Source of the DNA: Phycisphaeraceae bacterium | GTDB taxonomy: Bacteria > Planctomycetota > Phycisphaerae > Phycisphaerales > UBA1924 | Direction of reading: 5' to 3' | Assembly: GCA_020639135.1 (NCBI GenBank) | Contig: JACKHE010000002.1 | Coordinates: 62,001 to 126,000 of the forward strand | DNA: 64,000 bases | Part shown: positions 24,750 through 33,202 of the stretch, piece by piece | Layout: the number at the start of each line of letters is the position of its first letter | Numbering within the stretch: the stretch's first letter is position 1 | Notes under the pieces: model-generated | Told to the model about the DNA's origin: nothing | Seen by the model: only the letters and a program-made list of their open reading frames with translations | The model's database searches: none | Translations under genes and position numbers: made by a program

Positions 24750-26063
24750 ATGACGACGACGAAGGACCGAGCGATGACAACCGACATCATCATCCCCACG
24801 CTGGGCGAATCGATTGCCGAGGGGGTCGTCGCCGCGTGGCTCGTGGACGACGGGCAGTACGTCGAGCGCGACGCACCGCTGATGGAGCTCGAGACCGACA
24901 AGATCACCATGGAGGTCCCCGCGCCGGCGTCCGGCATCGTCCACACCGCCGCGAAGGTCGGCGACACCGTCACCGTCGGCGCCACCGTCGGCGCGATCGA
25001 GGAATCCGCCGAGAAGCCCGCGCCCAAGGCGCCCGCCGCGACCACCGATGCAGCGCCGGCGCCCATGCCGCAGCCCGCGCAGGCGACGGTCCCCGAGCCG
25101 ACCAGCGCCGCCGGCGGCGCCGAGGTCCACGCGACGCCCCTGGCGAAGAAGCTCGCCGGCGACCTGGGCGTCGATCTGTCGAACCTCACCGGGACCGGCC
25201 CCGGCGGCCGCATCCGCGAACAGGACGTCCTCGCGCTCACGAAAACCAACGGCGCTCCCAAACCCACGAGCGCTCCGCCTCCCTCTCCCTCAGGGAGAGG
25301 GCCGGGGAGACGGGATTCCCATGAATCCACCGGCGACCGCGAGACCACCCGCGAGCGCATGTCCCCCCTCCGGCAGAAGATCGCCTCCCGCCTCGTCGAG
25401 GCGCAGCACACCGCCGCGATGCTCACCACCTTCAACGAGTGCGACATGACCAACGTCATGGCGCTCCGATCGAGGCACAAGGACGACTTCCTCAGGAAGC
25501 ACGGCGTCAAGCTGGGCTTCATGTCCTTCTTCGTCAAGGCCGCGGTCAGCGCGCTGCGGGAGTTCCCCCTCGTCAACTCGTACATCGTCGAGGGCGAGCA
25601 GGGCCCGGAGATCGAGAAGCACGGCTACTGCGACATCGCCGTGGCCGTGGGCACCGACAAGGGCCTGGTCGTCCCGGTGCTCCGCAACTGCGACAGCCGG
25701 TCGTTCGCGCAGGTCGAGCAGGGCATCCTCGACCTCGCCGACAAGGCGCGCAGCGGCAAACTCGCGCTGGAGGACATGCAGGGCGGCACCTTCACCATCA
25801 GCAACGGGGGCGTGTACGGCTCGATGCTCTCGACGCCCATCCTCAACCCGCCGCAGTCGGGCATCCTGGGCATGCACAACATCATGCGCCGCCCCGTCGA
25901 GCGCCCCGACAAGCCCGGCAGCGGCGAGGTCGAGGTGCGCCCGATGATGTACCTGGCCCTGAGCTACGACCACCGCATCGTCGACGGCGCCGGCGCCGTG
26001 GGCTTCCTCAAGCACATCAAGGAGTGCATCGAGAGCCCCGAAAGGCTGCTGCTGGAGGTGTGA
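24750..26063 (+). CDS. sucB: Dihydrolipoyl succinyltransferase (2-oxoglutarate dehydrogenase E2)
   Basis: E2 core of the 2-oxoglutarate dehydrogenase complex. Lipoyl domain at about residues 9-85 with the lipoyl-Lys site ETDKITMEVPAP, an Ala/Pro linker, the E1/E3-binding domain at about 128-165 (ATPLAKKLAGDLGV...GTGPGGRIREQDV), a second linker, and the catalytic domain from about 205 to the end with the active-site YDHRIVDGAGAVGFL. The second linker (about 173-194) is partly encoded by a perfect palindromic repeat. ATG 24774 with AAGGA upstream is an alternative start that would begin directly at the lipoyl domain. Confidence 0.97.
   Translation: MTTTKDRAMTTDIIIPTLGESIAEGVVAAWLVDDGQYVERDAPLMELETDKITMEVPAPASGIVHTAAKVGDTVTVGATVGAIEESAEKPAPKAPAATTDAAPAPMPQPAQATVPEPTSAAGGAEVHATPLAKKLAGDLGVDLSNLTGTGPGGRIREQDVLALTKTNGAPKPTSAPPPSPSGRGPGRRDSHESTGDRETTRERMSPLRQKIASRLVEAQHTAAMLTTFNECDMTNVMALRSRHKDDFLRKHGVKLGFMSFFVKAAVSALREFPLVNSYIVEGEQGPEIEKHGYCDIAVAVGTDKGLVVPVLRNCDSRSFAQVEQGILDLADKARSGKLALEDMQGGTFTISNGGVYGSMLSTPILNPPQSGILGMHNIMRRPVERPDKPGSGEVEVRPMMYLALSYDHRIVDGAGAVGFLKHIKECIESPERLLLEV
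25281..25301. repeat. Palindromic repeat inside the sucB linker
   Basis: CCCTCTCCCT (25281-25290), one C, and AGGGAGAGGG (25292-25301) form a perfect 10-bp inverted repeat. It is followed by GCCGGGG. This composition is known to me from dispersed intergenic palindromes in many GC-rich bacteria. Here it is in frame and encodes PSPSGRGPGR in a flexible linker. Confidence 0.8.
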
Positions 26064-26066
26064 GGG

Positions 26067-26615
26067 TCAGGCCCCCGACGCCGCGATCGCCATCGACGCC
26101 TTGCGGAACTCGTTCATCGTCACCAGCCCGACGATGAGCAGCGCGATCCACACCGCGAAGTTCACGAACGGGATCAGCCCCGCCAGCAGCCCGACGGACA
26201 TCAGCACGCACATCCCCAGCGCCAGCGCCTCGTTGACCTTGGGGGCCGCGATGTTGTGACGCTCCGTGTACAGGTTGATGTCCTTCGCCAGCCCCCACAC
26301 CGAGATGTACACCCAGTAGAAGTTGAACAGCGGCACGAACGACAGCCCCACCGCCAGCGCCGGCGAGGTGCGCGCCTGACCGTCCTGGATCTGGTCCCAG
26401 GCGCGGTACATGAAGATCGCGGCGAAGACCGCCGACGCGATGATCGCGGGGAATCCCAGCAGCGAGAGGATGATCGTGACGATCAACACCGCACCGCCGA
26501 TCGCCAGGCCGAGGTACCACCAGTACAGCGTGTTGAAGCTGCCCGGTGGGTAGCGTTTCGTCGGTGGCGCCTGGGGTGCGTTCTGTGTGGTGTGCTGCGG
26601 TTGTGTCTCGCTCAT
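26067..26615 (-). CDS. Small polytopic membrane protein of unknown function
   Basis: 182 residues: a hydrophilic Gln/Pro-rich N-terminus (about 1-30) and four predicted membrane segments (about 36-58, 62-74, 92-112, 130-170 in two parts). The segment YRAWDQIQDGQARTSP between helices is a conserved-looking loop, but I cannot name the family. ATG 26615 overlaps the stop of the phosphatase gene upstream (ATGA), implying co-translation with it. Function not assigned. Confidence 0.75.
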   Translation of the reverse strand: MSETQPQHTTQNAPQAPPTKRYPPGSFNTLYWWYLGLAIGGAVLIVTIILSLLGFPAIIASAVFAAIFMYRAWDQIQDGQARTSPALAVGLSFVPLFNFYWVYISVWGLAKDINLYTERHNIAAPKVNEALALGMCVLMSVGLLAGLIPFVNFAVWIALLIVGLVTMNEFRKASMAIAASGA

Positions 26616-27106
26616 GGCACGATCATGCCATCCAGCAGCCGATCCAACAAACCCACGCACCCAGGCTCGATTGTTTTCCACATCCGCTCGAAAGCCGCGT
26701 CACCCTGCCCGTAGGGGTCCGGCGCGTCCCGATCCCGCCCCCGCAGCGCCGGATCGAACGACCGCAGCAGCCTGATCCTTGATCCATCCGCTCCCGCGTC
26801 CAGCAAGTCCATCCGGTTCTCGGCGTCCATCGCGATCAGCCAGTCGAACCGCGTGAAATCCGCGTCGGGATCGAGCTGCCTCGCGATCGAGGGCAGCTCG
26901 ACCCCCCTCGACCGCGCGACCCGAATCGACCCCTCGTTCGGCCGCCTGCCGATGTGCCAATGGCCAATCCCGCAGGAATCGACGTCGAATCGGTCAGCGA
27001 CGCCGCGCTCGCGCGCGAGGTGCAGGAACAGCCCCTCGGCCGCCGGCGAGCGGCAGATGTTGCCCAGGCACACGAAGAGAACGCCGGTGGGTCTTGGTGA
27101 CGGCAT
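26612..27106 (-). CDS. Low-molecular-weight protein tyrosine phosphatase
   Basis: A 164-residue phosphatase of the LMW-PTP/arsenate-reductase-like fold. The P-loop VCLGNICRSP (about 11-20) contains the nucleophile Cys, with the catalytic Asp in DAPDPYGQ near residue 133. Such enzymes remove phosphate from tyrosine or free phospho-amino compounds; the natural substrate is unknown. No tyrosine kinase or capsule gene lies nearby. ATG 27106 lacks an SD and has CACAAT six nt upstream. Divergent from the helicase-nuclease gene (62 nt apart). Confidence 0.93.
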   Translation of the reverse strand: MPSPRPTGVLFVCLGNICRSPAAEGLFLHLARERGVADRFDVDSCGIGHWHIGRRPNEGSIRVARSRGVELPSIARQLDPDADFTRFDWLIAMDAENRMDLLDAGADGSRIRLLRSFDPALRGRDRDAPDPYGQGDAAFERMWKTIEPGCVGLLDRLLDGMIVP

Positions 27107-27156
27107 CGTGTCATTGTGCCCCGCGCGGGCCGGTCGGGAAAGCCGCCGATCCCGCG

Positions 27157-27162
27157 TACAAT
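27157..27162 (+). promoter_or_regulatory. -10 hexamer of the helicase-nuclease gene (leaderless-type start)
   Basis: TACAAT ends six nt before GTG 27169, with no SD between. This supports GTG 27169 as the start over an upstream ATG at 27094, which would lie before the promoter and overlap the divergent phosphatase gene. Confidence 0.5.
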
Positions 27163-27168
27163 CGGGTC

Positions 27169-30100
27169 GTGAAGACCACTACTGATCAACCGGCGTTCCT
27201 GACCGACCTCGACGACGATCAGCGGGCCGCCGTGCTCCACGACGGGGGGCCCTGCGCCGTCCTCGCGGGCCCCGGCGCCGGCAAGACGCGCGTCATCATC
27301 CACCGGCTCAGGCGCCTGCTCGCGCCGCCGGAGGAGGGGGGCCTCGGCGCCGCCCCCGAGTCGATTGTCGCGATCGCCTTCACCAACAAGTCCGCGATCC
27401 AGCTCCGGGACCGCCTCGCCGAGGCCGTGTCGCCCTCGGTCGCCTCACGCGTGCAGGTGGCCACGAGCCACGCCTTCGGCCGCCGGCTGCTCGACCGCTT
27501 CGCCGACACGATCGACCTGCCCCCGACAAGAACGGTCTGCGACAGCGCCCAGCGCCGCCGTCTGATGCGGTCGATCATGATGTCCAGCGACGCCCTCAAG
27601 GATCGCCGCGCCGAGGGGATCGAGAGCCTCATCACCCTCGCGCTGCGCTTCGCGGAGCAGTGCCGGACCGACGGCGTCGAGCCGACGGCGCTGGTCGAGT
27701 ATTGCCGGAGCCGCCTCTCCATGATCGAGCGGGGCGAGGTCGAGTTCCAGGACGGCAAGGCGGAGGAGGCCGAGCGCGCGCGCCTGGGCCGCGACATCGA
27801 CCTGGGCCTGCTCTGCGGCGAGTTCCGCACGCGCCGCCTCGACGCAGGGCTGCTAACGCTCGACGACTACATCAACCTCCCCGCGAAGATCCTGCGCGAG
27901 CAGACGCTGCCCGCCGCGATCATCCACGACGAGATCCGCCACGTCGTCGTCGATGAGTTCCAGGACTGGAACCCCTCGCAGATCGAGCTGCTCGCCCGGC
28001 TCATCCCCGGCGATTCCGGCGGCGCCCCCGGGCCCGACCTCTTCGTCGTCGGCGACGACGACCAGTCCATCTACGCCTGGCGCGGCGCCGACGACCGCGC
28101 CTTCGAGCGCTTCGCCCGCCGCTGGCCCGGCGCAACAACGCTCACGCTGGCGCGCAACTACCGATCGGCGCCCATCATTGTCGAGACCGGCAACGCGATC
28201 ATCGAGGGCGTCCAGGATCGCTTCGCGCCGGACAAGCACATCGAGCCCAGCCCCGGGTGGGGCGTCTCCGACGGCCGGGCGGCGGGCTCGCTCGAGGGCG
28301 TCATCGTCGATGACAACGCCGACACCGGGCTCGTCATCGCCGCGATGATCACCGAGGACCGCGCCCGGCGCGAACAGGAAGACGGCGAGGCCCCCCGGTT
28401 CGCCGAGTACGCCGTCATCACGCGCGCGCAGGCCGAGGTGGACGCCGTCGCCAATGAGCTGGAGATCGCCGGCATCCCCGTCGATGCGCGCCGGAAGGCG
28501 ACGCCCCTTGATGACGACGCGGTGCAGGACCTCCTCTCGTGGATGCGGCTGCTCGACGACCCCGGCAGCAGGCCCGACGCCCAGCGACTGCTCCTTCGCC
28601 CGCCGCTGGCGGCGCCGACGGAGGACGTCGAATCCTGGGTCAGCACGCACAGGCAACTCGCGTTCCAGATGCGCGAGGCGGCCCCGACTCTGCTCGAATG
28701 GCTGCGCGCCGAGCACGGCGATCACGAATCGGTCGCGTGGCTGCTGGAGCGGTTCGACGCGTTCCGCGCCCGGGCGGCGCTGGGCGAGCGCGCCGACACC
28801 GTCATCGAAGCGGTCATCCGCGAGGCGAGCCTCGCCCACGCCGAGGGGCTCGACGGTCGCCAGCGGGCCAGACGCATCGAGAACCTCGTGCGCATCCTCC
28901 GCTTCGTGCGGCGAGTGACGCCGAACCTGGACCAGCCCCGCGGCCTGCGCGAGTTCTGGCGCTACTACAACGACCTCGATGAGAAGGAGCAGGAGTTCGA
29001 GACCCAGGGCGAGGGCAGCGTCGATCCCACGGAGGAGGACCGGGAGTCCGGGATCAACGCGGTCACCGTCATCACCGCCCACAGCGCCAAGGGGCTCGAG
29101 TTCGACACGGTGTTCCTGCCCAAGGTCCGCCCCGTGGGGTATCCCTCCACCGACCGGTCCGACGGCGAGGACGTGGAGCTCCCCCAGGCGCTCACCGGCA
29201 GGACTCCCACGCCGCACGCCGACGAGGAGCGCCGCGTCTTCTACGTCGCCTGCACACGCGCCGAGCGACGGCTGGTGCTGATTGCCAAGGCGAAGAAGGG
29301 CACGACCAGGGGCGGCTCCGGCGATTACTACATCGAACTGACGCAGGACCACCCCGAACTCCACCTCCACGAGCACGCGGGCGCCACGTGGCTGGAATCG
29401 CTCGGTTCCGATCCGCACACGATGGCGCTGGGCGGTTCCAGCGACGAGCCCGCCTCGATCTGGCTCCGCCGGCAGCGCGAGCGCACAATGCTCGGCGCCG
29501 TCAGCGATCTCCACCGCGCCACCAGCGCCGGCGTCACCGCCGAGCAGCTCGAATCAATCTCGGCGGACCTCCGCGCCAGGACGGCGCTGCTCGCATCGAT
29601 CGAGCACTGGCGCGCCACCGGCAAGGCGCCCTCGCTCCGGTTCGATGAACCGGCGATCCGCGCCCAACTGGAGGCGATCGACGAGCGGATGAGCCGGGGC
29701 GATTTCGCCGACCGGCCCGTGACGCGCCCCATGAAGGGCCCCCTGCACCTGAGCTACTCGATGATCCGCGCCTACCTCGATTGCCCGCGGTGCTTCTACC
29801 TCAAGTACGTCCTGCGCCTCGACGAGCTCAAGACCCCGCAGCTGGAGGTCGGCAACATCATCCACAACGCGCTGGAGTGGCACGCCAAGGCGAGCGCCAC
29901 GGCCGAGGCGGATGGCCTGCCCGCGCCGGGCGTGGATGCGCTGGTCGAGCGCGCGCTGACCGCGGCCCGTCGTCAGCTCACCGGCGACGAGGGCGACGAG
30001 GGCCGGCTCGAGCAGATCGAGGCGCAGCTGCGCCGCTACGCGCAGGACTTCAACGACGACGCACAGCTCCTCGAGGCGGAGATGCGCGTCACGATGCCGT

Positions 30101-30480
30101 GGACAATCGAGGGAGCGGGCCAGCCGCACGAGCTGACCGCCAAGATCGACCGCGTGGACCTGCTCCCCAGCGGCGCCCACAGAATCGTCGATTACAAGAC
30201 AGGCCGGGCGTCGAAGACGCTGGCGGAGCCGAAGAAGGACGACCTCCAGCTCAACATCTACCTGCTGGCGCTGATGCACGCGATGTCGATGGACGAGATC
30301 CCCGAGGGCGCCGCCGAGTACTGGCTGCTCGCCACCGGCGACCGCGGCGTGCTGCCCTTCGCCGCGATGAAGCTGGACAAGGCGCGGCAGGCCATCAACG
30401 ACGCCGCACGCGGCATGCTCGCCGGCGAGTTCGGGCAGGGGAAGCATTGCAAGGGGCTGTGCGGGATTCTGGATGGGTGA
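27169..30480 (+). CDS. UvrD/RecB-type helicase fused to a PD-(D/E)XK nuclease
   Basis: A 1103-residue DNA repair helicase-nuclease. Superfamily 1A motifs in order: Q motif LDDDQRAAV, Walker A GPGAGKTRVI (about 37-46), motif II VVVDEFQDWNPSQ (about 262-274), motif III VGDDDQSIYAWRGAD (about 295-309), motif V TAHSAKGLEFDTVF (about 640) and motif VI RVFYVACTRAERR (about 686). From about 865 a RecB/AddB-type nuclease follows: SYSMIRAYLDCPRCFYLKY, HRIVDYKTG (catalytic D...xK) and DDLQLNIYLLAL. Paired Cys at both ends of the nuclease may hold an Fe-S cluster. Architecture resembles AdnA/AdnB subunits, but no partner is adjacent. It ends eight nt into the next gene. Confidence 0.92.
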   Translation: MKTTTDQPAFLTDLDDDQRAAVLHDGGPCAVLAGPGAGKTRVIIHRLRRLLAPPEEGGLGAAPESIVAIAFTNKSAIQLRDRLAEAVSPSVASRVQVATSHAFGRRLLDRFADTIDLPPTRTVCDSAQRRRLMRSIMMSSDALKDRRAEGIESLITLALRFAEQCRTDGVEPTALVEYCRSRLSMIERGEVEFQDGKAEEAERARLGRDIDLGLLCGEFRTRRLDAGLLTLDDYINLPAKILREQTLPAAIIHDEIRHVVVDEFQDWNPSQIELLARLIPGDSGGAPGPDLFVVGDDDQSIYAWRGADDRAFERFARRWPGATTLTLARNYRSAPIIVETGNAIIEGVQDRFAPDKHIEPSPGWGVSDGRAAGSLEGVIVDDNADTGLVIAAMITEDRARREQEDGEAPRFAEYAVITRAQAEVDAVANELEIAGIPVDARRKATPLDDDAVQDLLSWMRLLDDPGSRPDAQRLLLRPPLAAPTEDVESWVSTHRQLAFQMREAAPTLLEWLRAEHGDHESVAWLLERFDAFRARAALGERADTVIEAVIREASLAHAEGLDGRQRARRIENLVRILRFVRRVTPNLDQPRGLREFWRYYNDLDEKEQEFETQGEGSVDPTEEDRESGINAVTVITAHSAKGLEFDTVFLPKVRPVGYPSTDRSDGEDVELPQALTGRTPTPHADEERRVFYVACTRAERRLVLIAKAKKGTTRGGSGDYYIELTQDHPELHLHEHAGATWLESLGSDPHTMALGGSSDEPASIWLRRQRERTMLGAVSDLHRATSAGVTAEQLESISADLRARTALLASIEHWRATGKAPSLRFDEPAIRAQLEAIDERMSRGDFADRPVTRPMKGPLHLSYSMIRAYLDCPRCFYLKYVLRLDELKTPQLEVGNIIHNALEWHAKASATAEADGLPAPGVDALVERALTAARRQLTGDEGDEGRLEQIEAQLRRYAQDFNDDAQLLEAEMRVTMPWTIEGAGQPHELTAKIDRVDLLPSGAHRIVDYKTGRASKTLAEPKKDDLQLNIYLLALMHAMSMDEIPEGAAEYWLLATGDRGVLPFAAMKLDKARQAINDAARGMLAGEFGQGKHCKGLCGILDG

Positions 30481-31111
30481 ACCCCAGACCGCGAGTCCGA
30501 CGCCGGCGATGAGCTGGAGGGTCTCGATCCGCCGGCTGCTCTACGTGCTCTATTCCGTCGTCGTGGGCGCGATCATGACGACGTCCACGATGTGGCGACT
30601 CATGCACGGGTTCGGCAGCGATTGGATTGACGGCATTGCGATCGGTTCAGCGCTCGGCGGTATGGCCGGTTTATTGCTGTCCCCATTCTTCATGGGGCTC
30701 CTCTACAGAAAAAACGCGATCCATGTTCTGGGCGCAGTCGTGGCGCCGATGCTGTGTGTCGGCCTGATCAGCGACGAGTTGATGACCGTGATGGTCCTGA
30801 CCCTGCTGTGCTTCGTGGTGGCGACGGTCGCGGCCAACCTGCTCCTGCCCGATCTGATATCGCTCGGCGCAGCGCAGGTGAGAGCCTGCAACCGCTGCGG
30901 CTACGATCTCAGCGGCATCCCGAACCAGGAGCGATGCCCCGAATGCGGCTGGTGTTTCGACGCCGACGCCGGGCCGCTCGATCGTGATCATCCCTGTTCG
31001 CAGTGCGGATATCGCAACGAGAACCCGTACGTCGCGCAGTGCCCCGAGTGCGGCGCACTCCGATCAAATCAGATGAGCCGTATGGAACCGTCCGGAGTCG
31101 CCAGCGAATGA
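30473..31111 (+). CDS. Membrane protein with two C-terminal zinc ribbons (paralogue 1)
   Basis: 212 residues. Four predicted membrane helices (about 20-45, 53-75, 82-100, 104-130), then a ribbon CNRCGYDLSG...CPECG and a second one CSQCGYRN...CPECG. The CxxCGYDLxG...CPECG ribbon on membrane proteins is common in planctomycetes, but I know no function. ATG lies within the helicase-nuclease stop region (8-nt overlap), so the two are co-translated. Its N-terminal half is clearly homologous to the gene at 31675. Function not assigned. Confidence 0.75.
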   Translation: MGEPQTASPTPAMSWRVSIRRLLYVLYSVVVGAIMTTSTMWRLMHGFGSDWIDGIAIGSALGGMAGLLLSPFFMGLLYRKNAIHVLGAVVAPMLCVGLISDELMTVMVLTLLCFVVATVAANLLLPDLISLGAAQVRACNRCGYDLSGIPNQERCPECGWCFDADAGPLDRDHPCSQCGYRNENPYVAQCPECGALRSNQMSRMEPSGVASE

Positions 31112-31121
31112 GGCTATAGAA

Positions 31122-31685
31122 ATGCGGCGCCCTGCGGGGCGTTCCGAGAACCGAGCGGTCGAGATGCCAGGATCACCCAGAGTCAGACGCGAGCCGCCGG
31201 ATCGGACGGAGCGATACGCCGAACAGGGCGCCATCGTCGTCGGCTCCCTGATGTGCGGTTCCTTGGTGTACGTGCTGTACGAGTTGGCATACACCGGCCC
31301 GGGCGATTCGGCGGACTTCGCCGTAGGCGGCGGGATCGTCGGCTTCATTCTTTCGCCGTTCCTGCTCCTCGGGCTCCGGAAAAAGAGCGTGATGCCGGGG
31401 TTGGCCGCCGTTTACGGACCCACGTTCCTCGTTGCTCTTCTCGCAGGCGTCTGGGCGAGGGAGTCATTCGTCGGGATGTATCTGGCTCACTATCTCCCGA
31501 TGCTGAGCGTGATCCTGATGTCGTTCGTCGCCCGGCTCGCGTTGCCGGATGCCTGGAATCACCCGCTGCATTGCTGTCAGCGCTGCGGATACGATCTCCG
31601 GGGGCTGACGGACGGCGATCCCTGCCCCGAGTGCGGCGAGAGGGATCTCGCCGCGTTGGATTCAGATTCACCACATGACCGCTGA
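31122..31685 (+). CDS. Membrane protein with one zinc ribbon (paralogue 2)
   Basis: Up to 187 residues, with four predicted membrane helices and a single C-terminal ribbon CQRCGYDLRG...CPECG. It lacks the second ribbon of its two neighbours and has more diverged helices. ATG 31122 is ten nt after paralogue 1; an internal ATG at 31164 (MPGSPRVRREPP) is an alternative start. It ends 11 nt inside paralogue 3. Function unknown. Confidence 0.68.
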   Translation: MRRPAGRSENRAVEMPGSPRVRREPPDRTERYAEQGAIVVGSLMCGSLVYVLYELAYTGPGDSADFAVGGGIVGFILSPFLLLGLRKKSVMPGLAAVYGPTFLVALLAGVWARESFVGMYLAHYLPMLSVILMSFVARLALPDAWNHPLHCCQRCGYDLRGLTDGDPCPECGERDLAALDSDSPHDR

Positions 31686-32310
31686 CCCCGGCAAACCCGA
31701 ACGGGCGTTCCCGACCCGCTGGGGGATCTACCGCCGGCAACTGCTGTTCGTGCTCTATTCCATGCTCGCCGGCGCCCTCTTCGCGACATCAGCGATGTAC
31801 AGCGTGATGGGAGGTTTCGGCGGGGACTGGATCGGCGGGGTCGCGGCCGGTTCGGCGATCGGCGGGACCGTAGGATTCATCCTGTCGCCCATCTTCGTGG
31901 GTTGTCTCTACCGGAAGCCCGCAGGAGCCGTCTTTGCGCTTGTGGTGCTCCCGACGTGGTTCCTGAGCTTCGCGGGCGACCCGCTGGCGGCGCTCGTCGC
32001 AACGACATTCTGCTACATCATGATGTCGGCGTTCGGCAAGACGATGCTGCTCGACATCTGGCGGCATCCGACGCACTGCTGCCTGAACTGCGGCTACGAC
32101 CTCCGGGGCCTGCCCGACGGTCGGCCTTGCCCGGAATGCGCATCGCGATCGCATCTCCGCGCGGGGCCGTTGGACCCTGAGCATCCCTGCCAGCACTGCG
32201 GCTTTGTCAATCAAACGAGGTTCGAGATCAGGTTCTGCCCCGGATGCGGTGCGGGACGGTCATCCCTGATTGCCGAACCGGATCACCGCGACGCCGACCC
32301 CGCCGGCTGA
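31675..32310 (+). CDS. Membrane protein with two C-terminal zinc ribbons (paralogue 3)
   Basis: 211 residues. The N-terminal part RRQLLFVLYSMLAGALFATS and LSPIFVGCLYRK closely matches paralogue 1 (RRLLYVLYSVVVGAIMTTS, LSPFFMGLLYRK). Two ribbons: CLNCGYDLRG...CPEC (its final G replaced by A) and CQHCGFVN...CPGCG. It overlaps the stop of paralogue 2 by 11 nt and its 3' end overlaps convergent phhA by 28 nt. Function unknown. Confidence 0.73.
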   Translation: MTADPGKPERAFPTRWGIYRRQLLFVLYSMLAGALFATSAMYSVMGGFGGDWIGGVAAGSAIGGTVGFILSPIFVGCLYRKPAGAVFALVVLPTWFLSFAGDPLAALVATTFCYIMMSAFGKTMLLDIWRHPTHCCLNCGYDLRGLPDGRPCPECASRSHLRAGPLDPEHPCQHCGFVNQTRFEIRFCPGCGAGRSSLIAEPDHRDADPAG

Positions 32311-33128
32311 TTCAGAAGCATCTCCGCGTACTTATTCATCGAGTCGCGCAGCTGCTCGAAATCCTCCAGCACGTACAGGATCGGCTGGTAGTGGTCGATC
32401 TCGAAGGCCGTGTTGCACACCGTTTCCATGTCGAAGGGGCGGCGTTCGACGTCCTTGCTCTCGAGCGCGTGGTGGCCCTCGCCCTCGCTGGAGATCAGAC
32501 CCGAGCCGTACAACTTCAACTTGCCGTCCTCGTGGATCAGCCCGAACTCGACGGTGAACCAGAAGAGGCGCGCCAGGCGCTCGGTGTGGACGGGATCGTC
32601 GGTGTGCAGGGCGGCCTGGCCGTAGGTCTGGAGGAAATCGGCGAAGACCTCGTTGGCGTGCAGGGGCACGTGCCCGAAGATGTCATGGACGATGTCCGGC
32701 TCGGGCAGGTACTCCAGCTTGTCCTTGGGACGGATGCTGATCGTCGCCGGGAAGACCCGCTGCGCGATGAACGCGAAGAAGCTCTTGGCGGGGATGAACC
32801 CGGGCACACCCCGGCTCGACCAGCCGGTCAGCTCGCCCAGCCGCGCGTTGACCTCGTTGAGATCGGGGATCCGGTCCGGCTTGAGGTTGATCGCCCTGAG
32901 CCCGGCCAGGTAGATGTTCGACGCGAACTCCGGCAGCTGCTTCATCCGAGCCTCGACGAGCAGGCGCCACACCTCGTGGTCCTCCTCGGAGTATTTCTCG
33001 TAATGCTGCGTGATCATCATCGACTCGATGTCGATCTTGTCGGGCGGCATGCCCTGGCTGCGCTCGGCCGCCTTGAGCGCCTGCTGCGCCTCCTCGCCAT
33101 CGATCACGGGATGCCAGATGCTGCTCAT
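32283..33128 (-). CDS. phhA: Phenylalanine 4-monooxygenase (aromatic amino acid hydroxylase)
   Basis: A 281-residue non-heme iron, tetrahydropterin-dependent enzyme converting phenylalanine to tyrosine. The iron site is clear: HDIFGHVP near residues 149-156 provides two His, and the Glu is in FWFTVEFGLI near 195. Other family blocks are PAKSFFAFIAQRVFPATISIR and YGSGLISSEGE. ATG 33128 has GGAG seven nt upstream. There is no regulatory ACT domain. The 28-nt 3' overlap with the convergent gene is unusual but not disruptive. A tryptophan-hydroxylase-like specificity cannot be excluded from sequence. Confidence 0.93.
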   Translation of the reverse strand: MSSIWHPVIDGEEAQQALKAAERSQGMPPDKIDIESMMITQHYEKYSEEDHEVWRLLVEARMKQLPEFASNIYLAGLRAINLKPDRIPDLNEVNARLGELTGWSSRGVPGFIPAKSFFAFIAQRVFPATISIRPKDKLEYLPEPDIVHDIFGHVPLHANEVFADFLQTYGQAALHTDDPVHTERLARLFWFTVEFGLIHEDGKLKLYGSGLISSEGEGHHALESKDVERRPFDMETVCNTAFEIDHYQPILYVLEDFEQLRDSMNKYAEMLLNQPAGSASR

Positions 33129-33202
33129 GGGTCGCTCCAGTCTGGGCGGCTCCGGTACGGATCCAACGCCGGAGCCAGCAGATATTGCATTATACCGATG
33201 GC

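Noticed and set aside
25281..25301. The sucB palindrome as a transcription terminator
   Set aside because: It lies inside an intact coding sequence and is not followed by a T run; a repeat element fits better.
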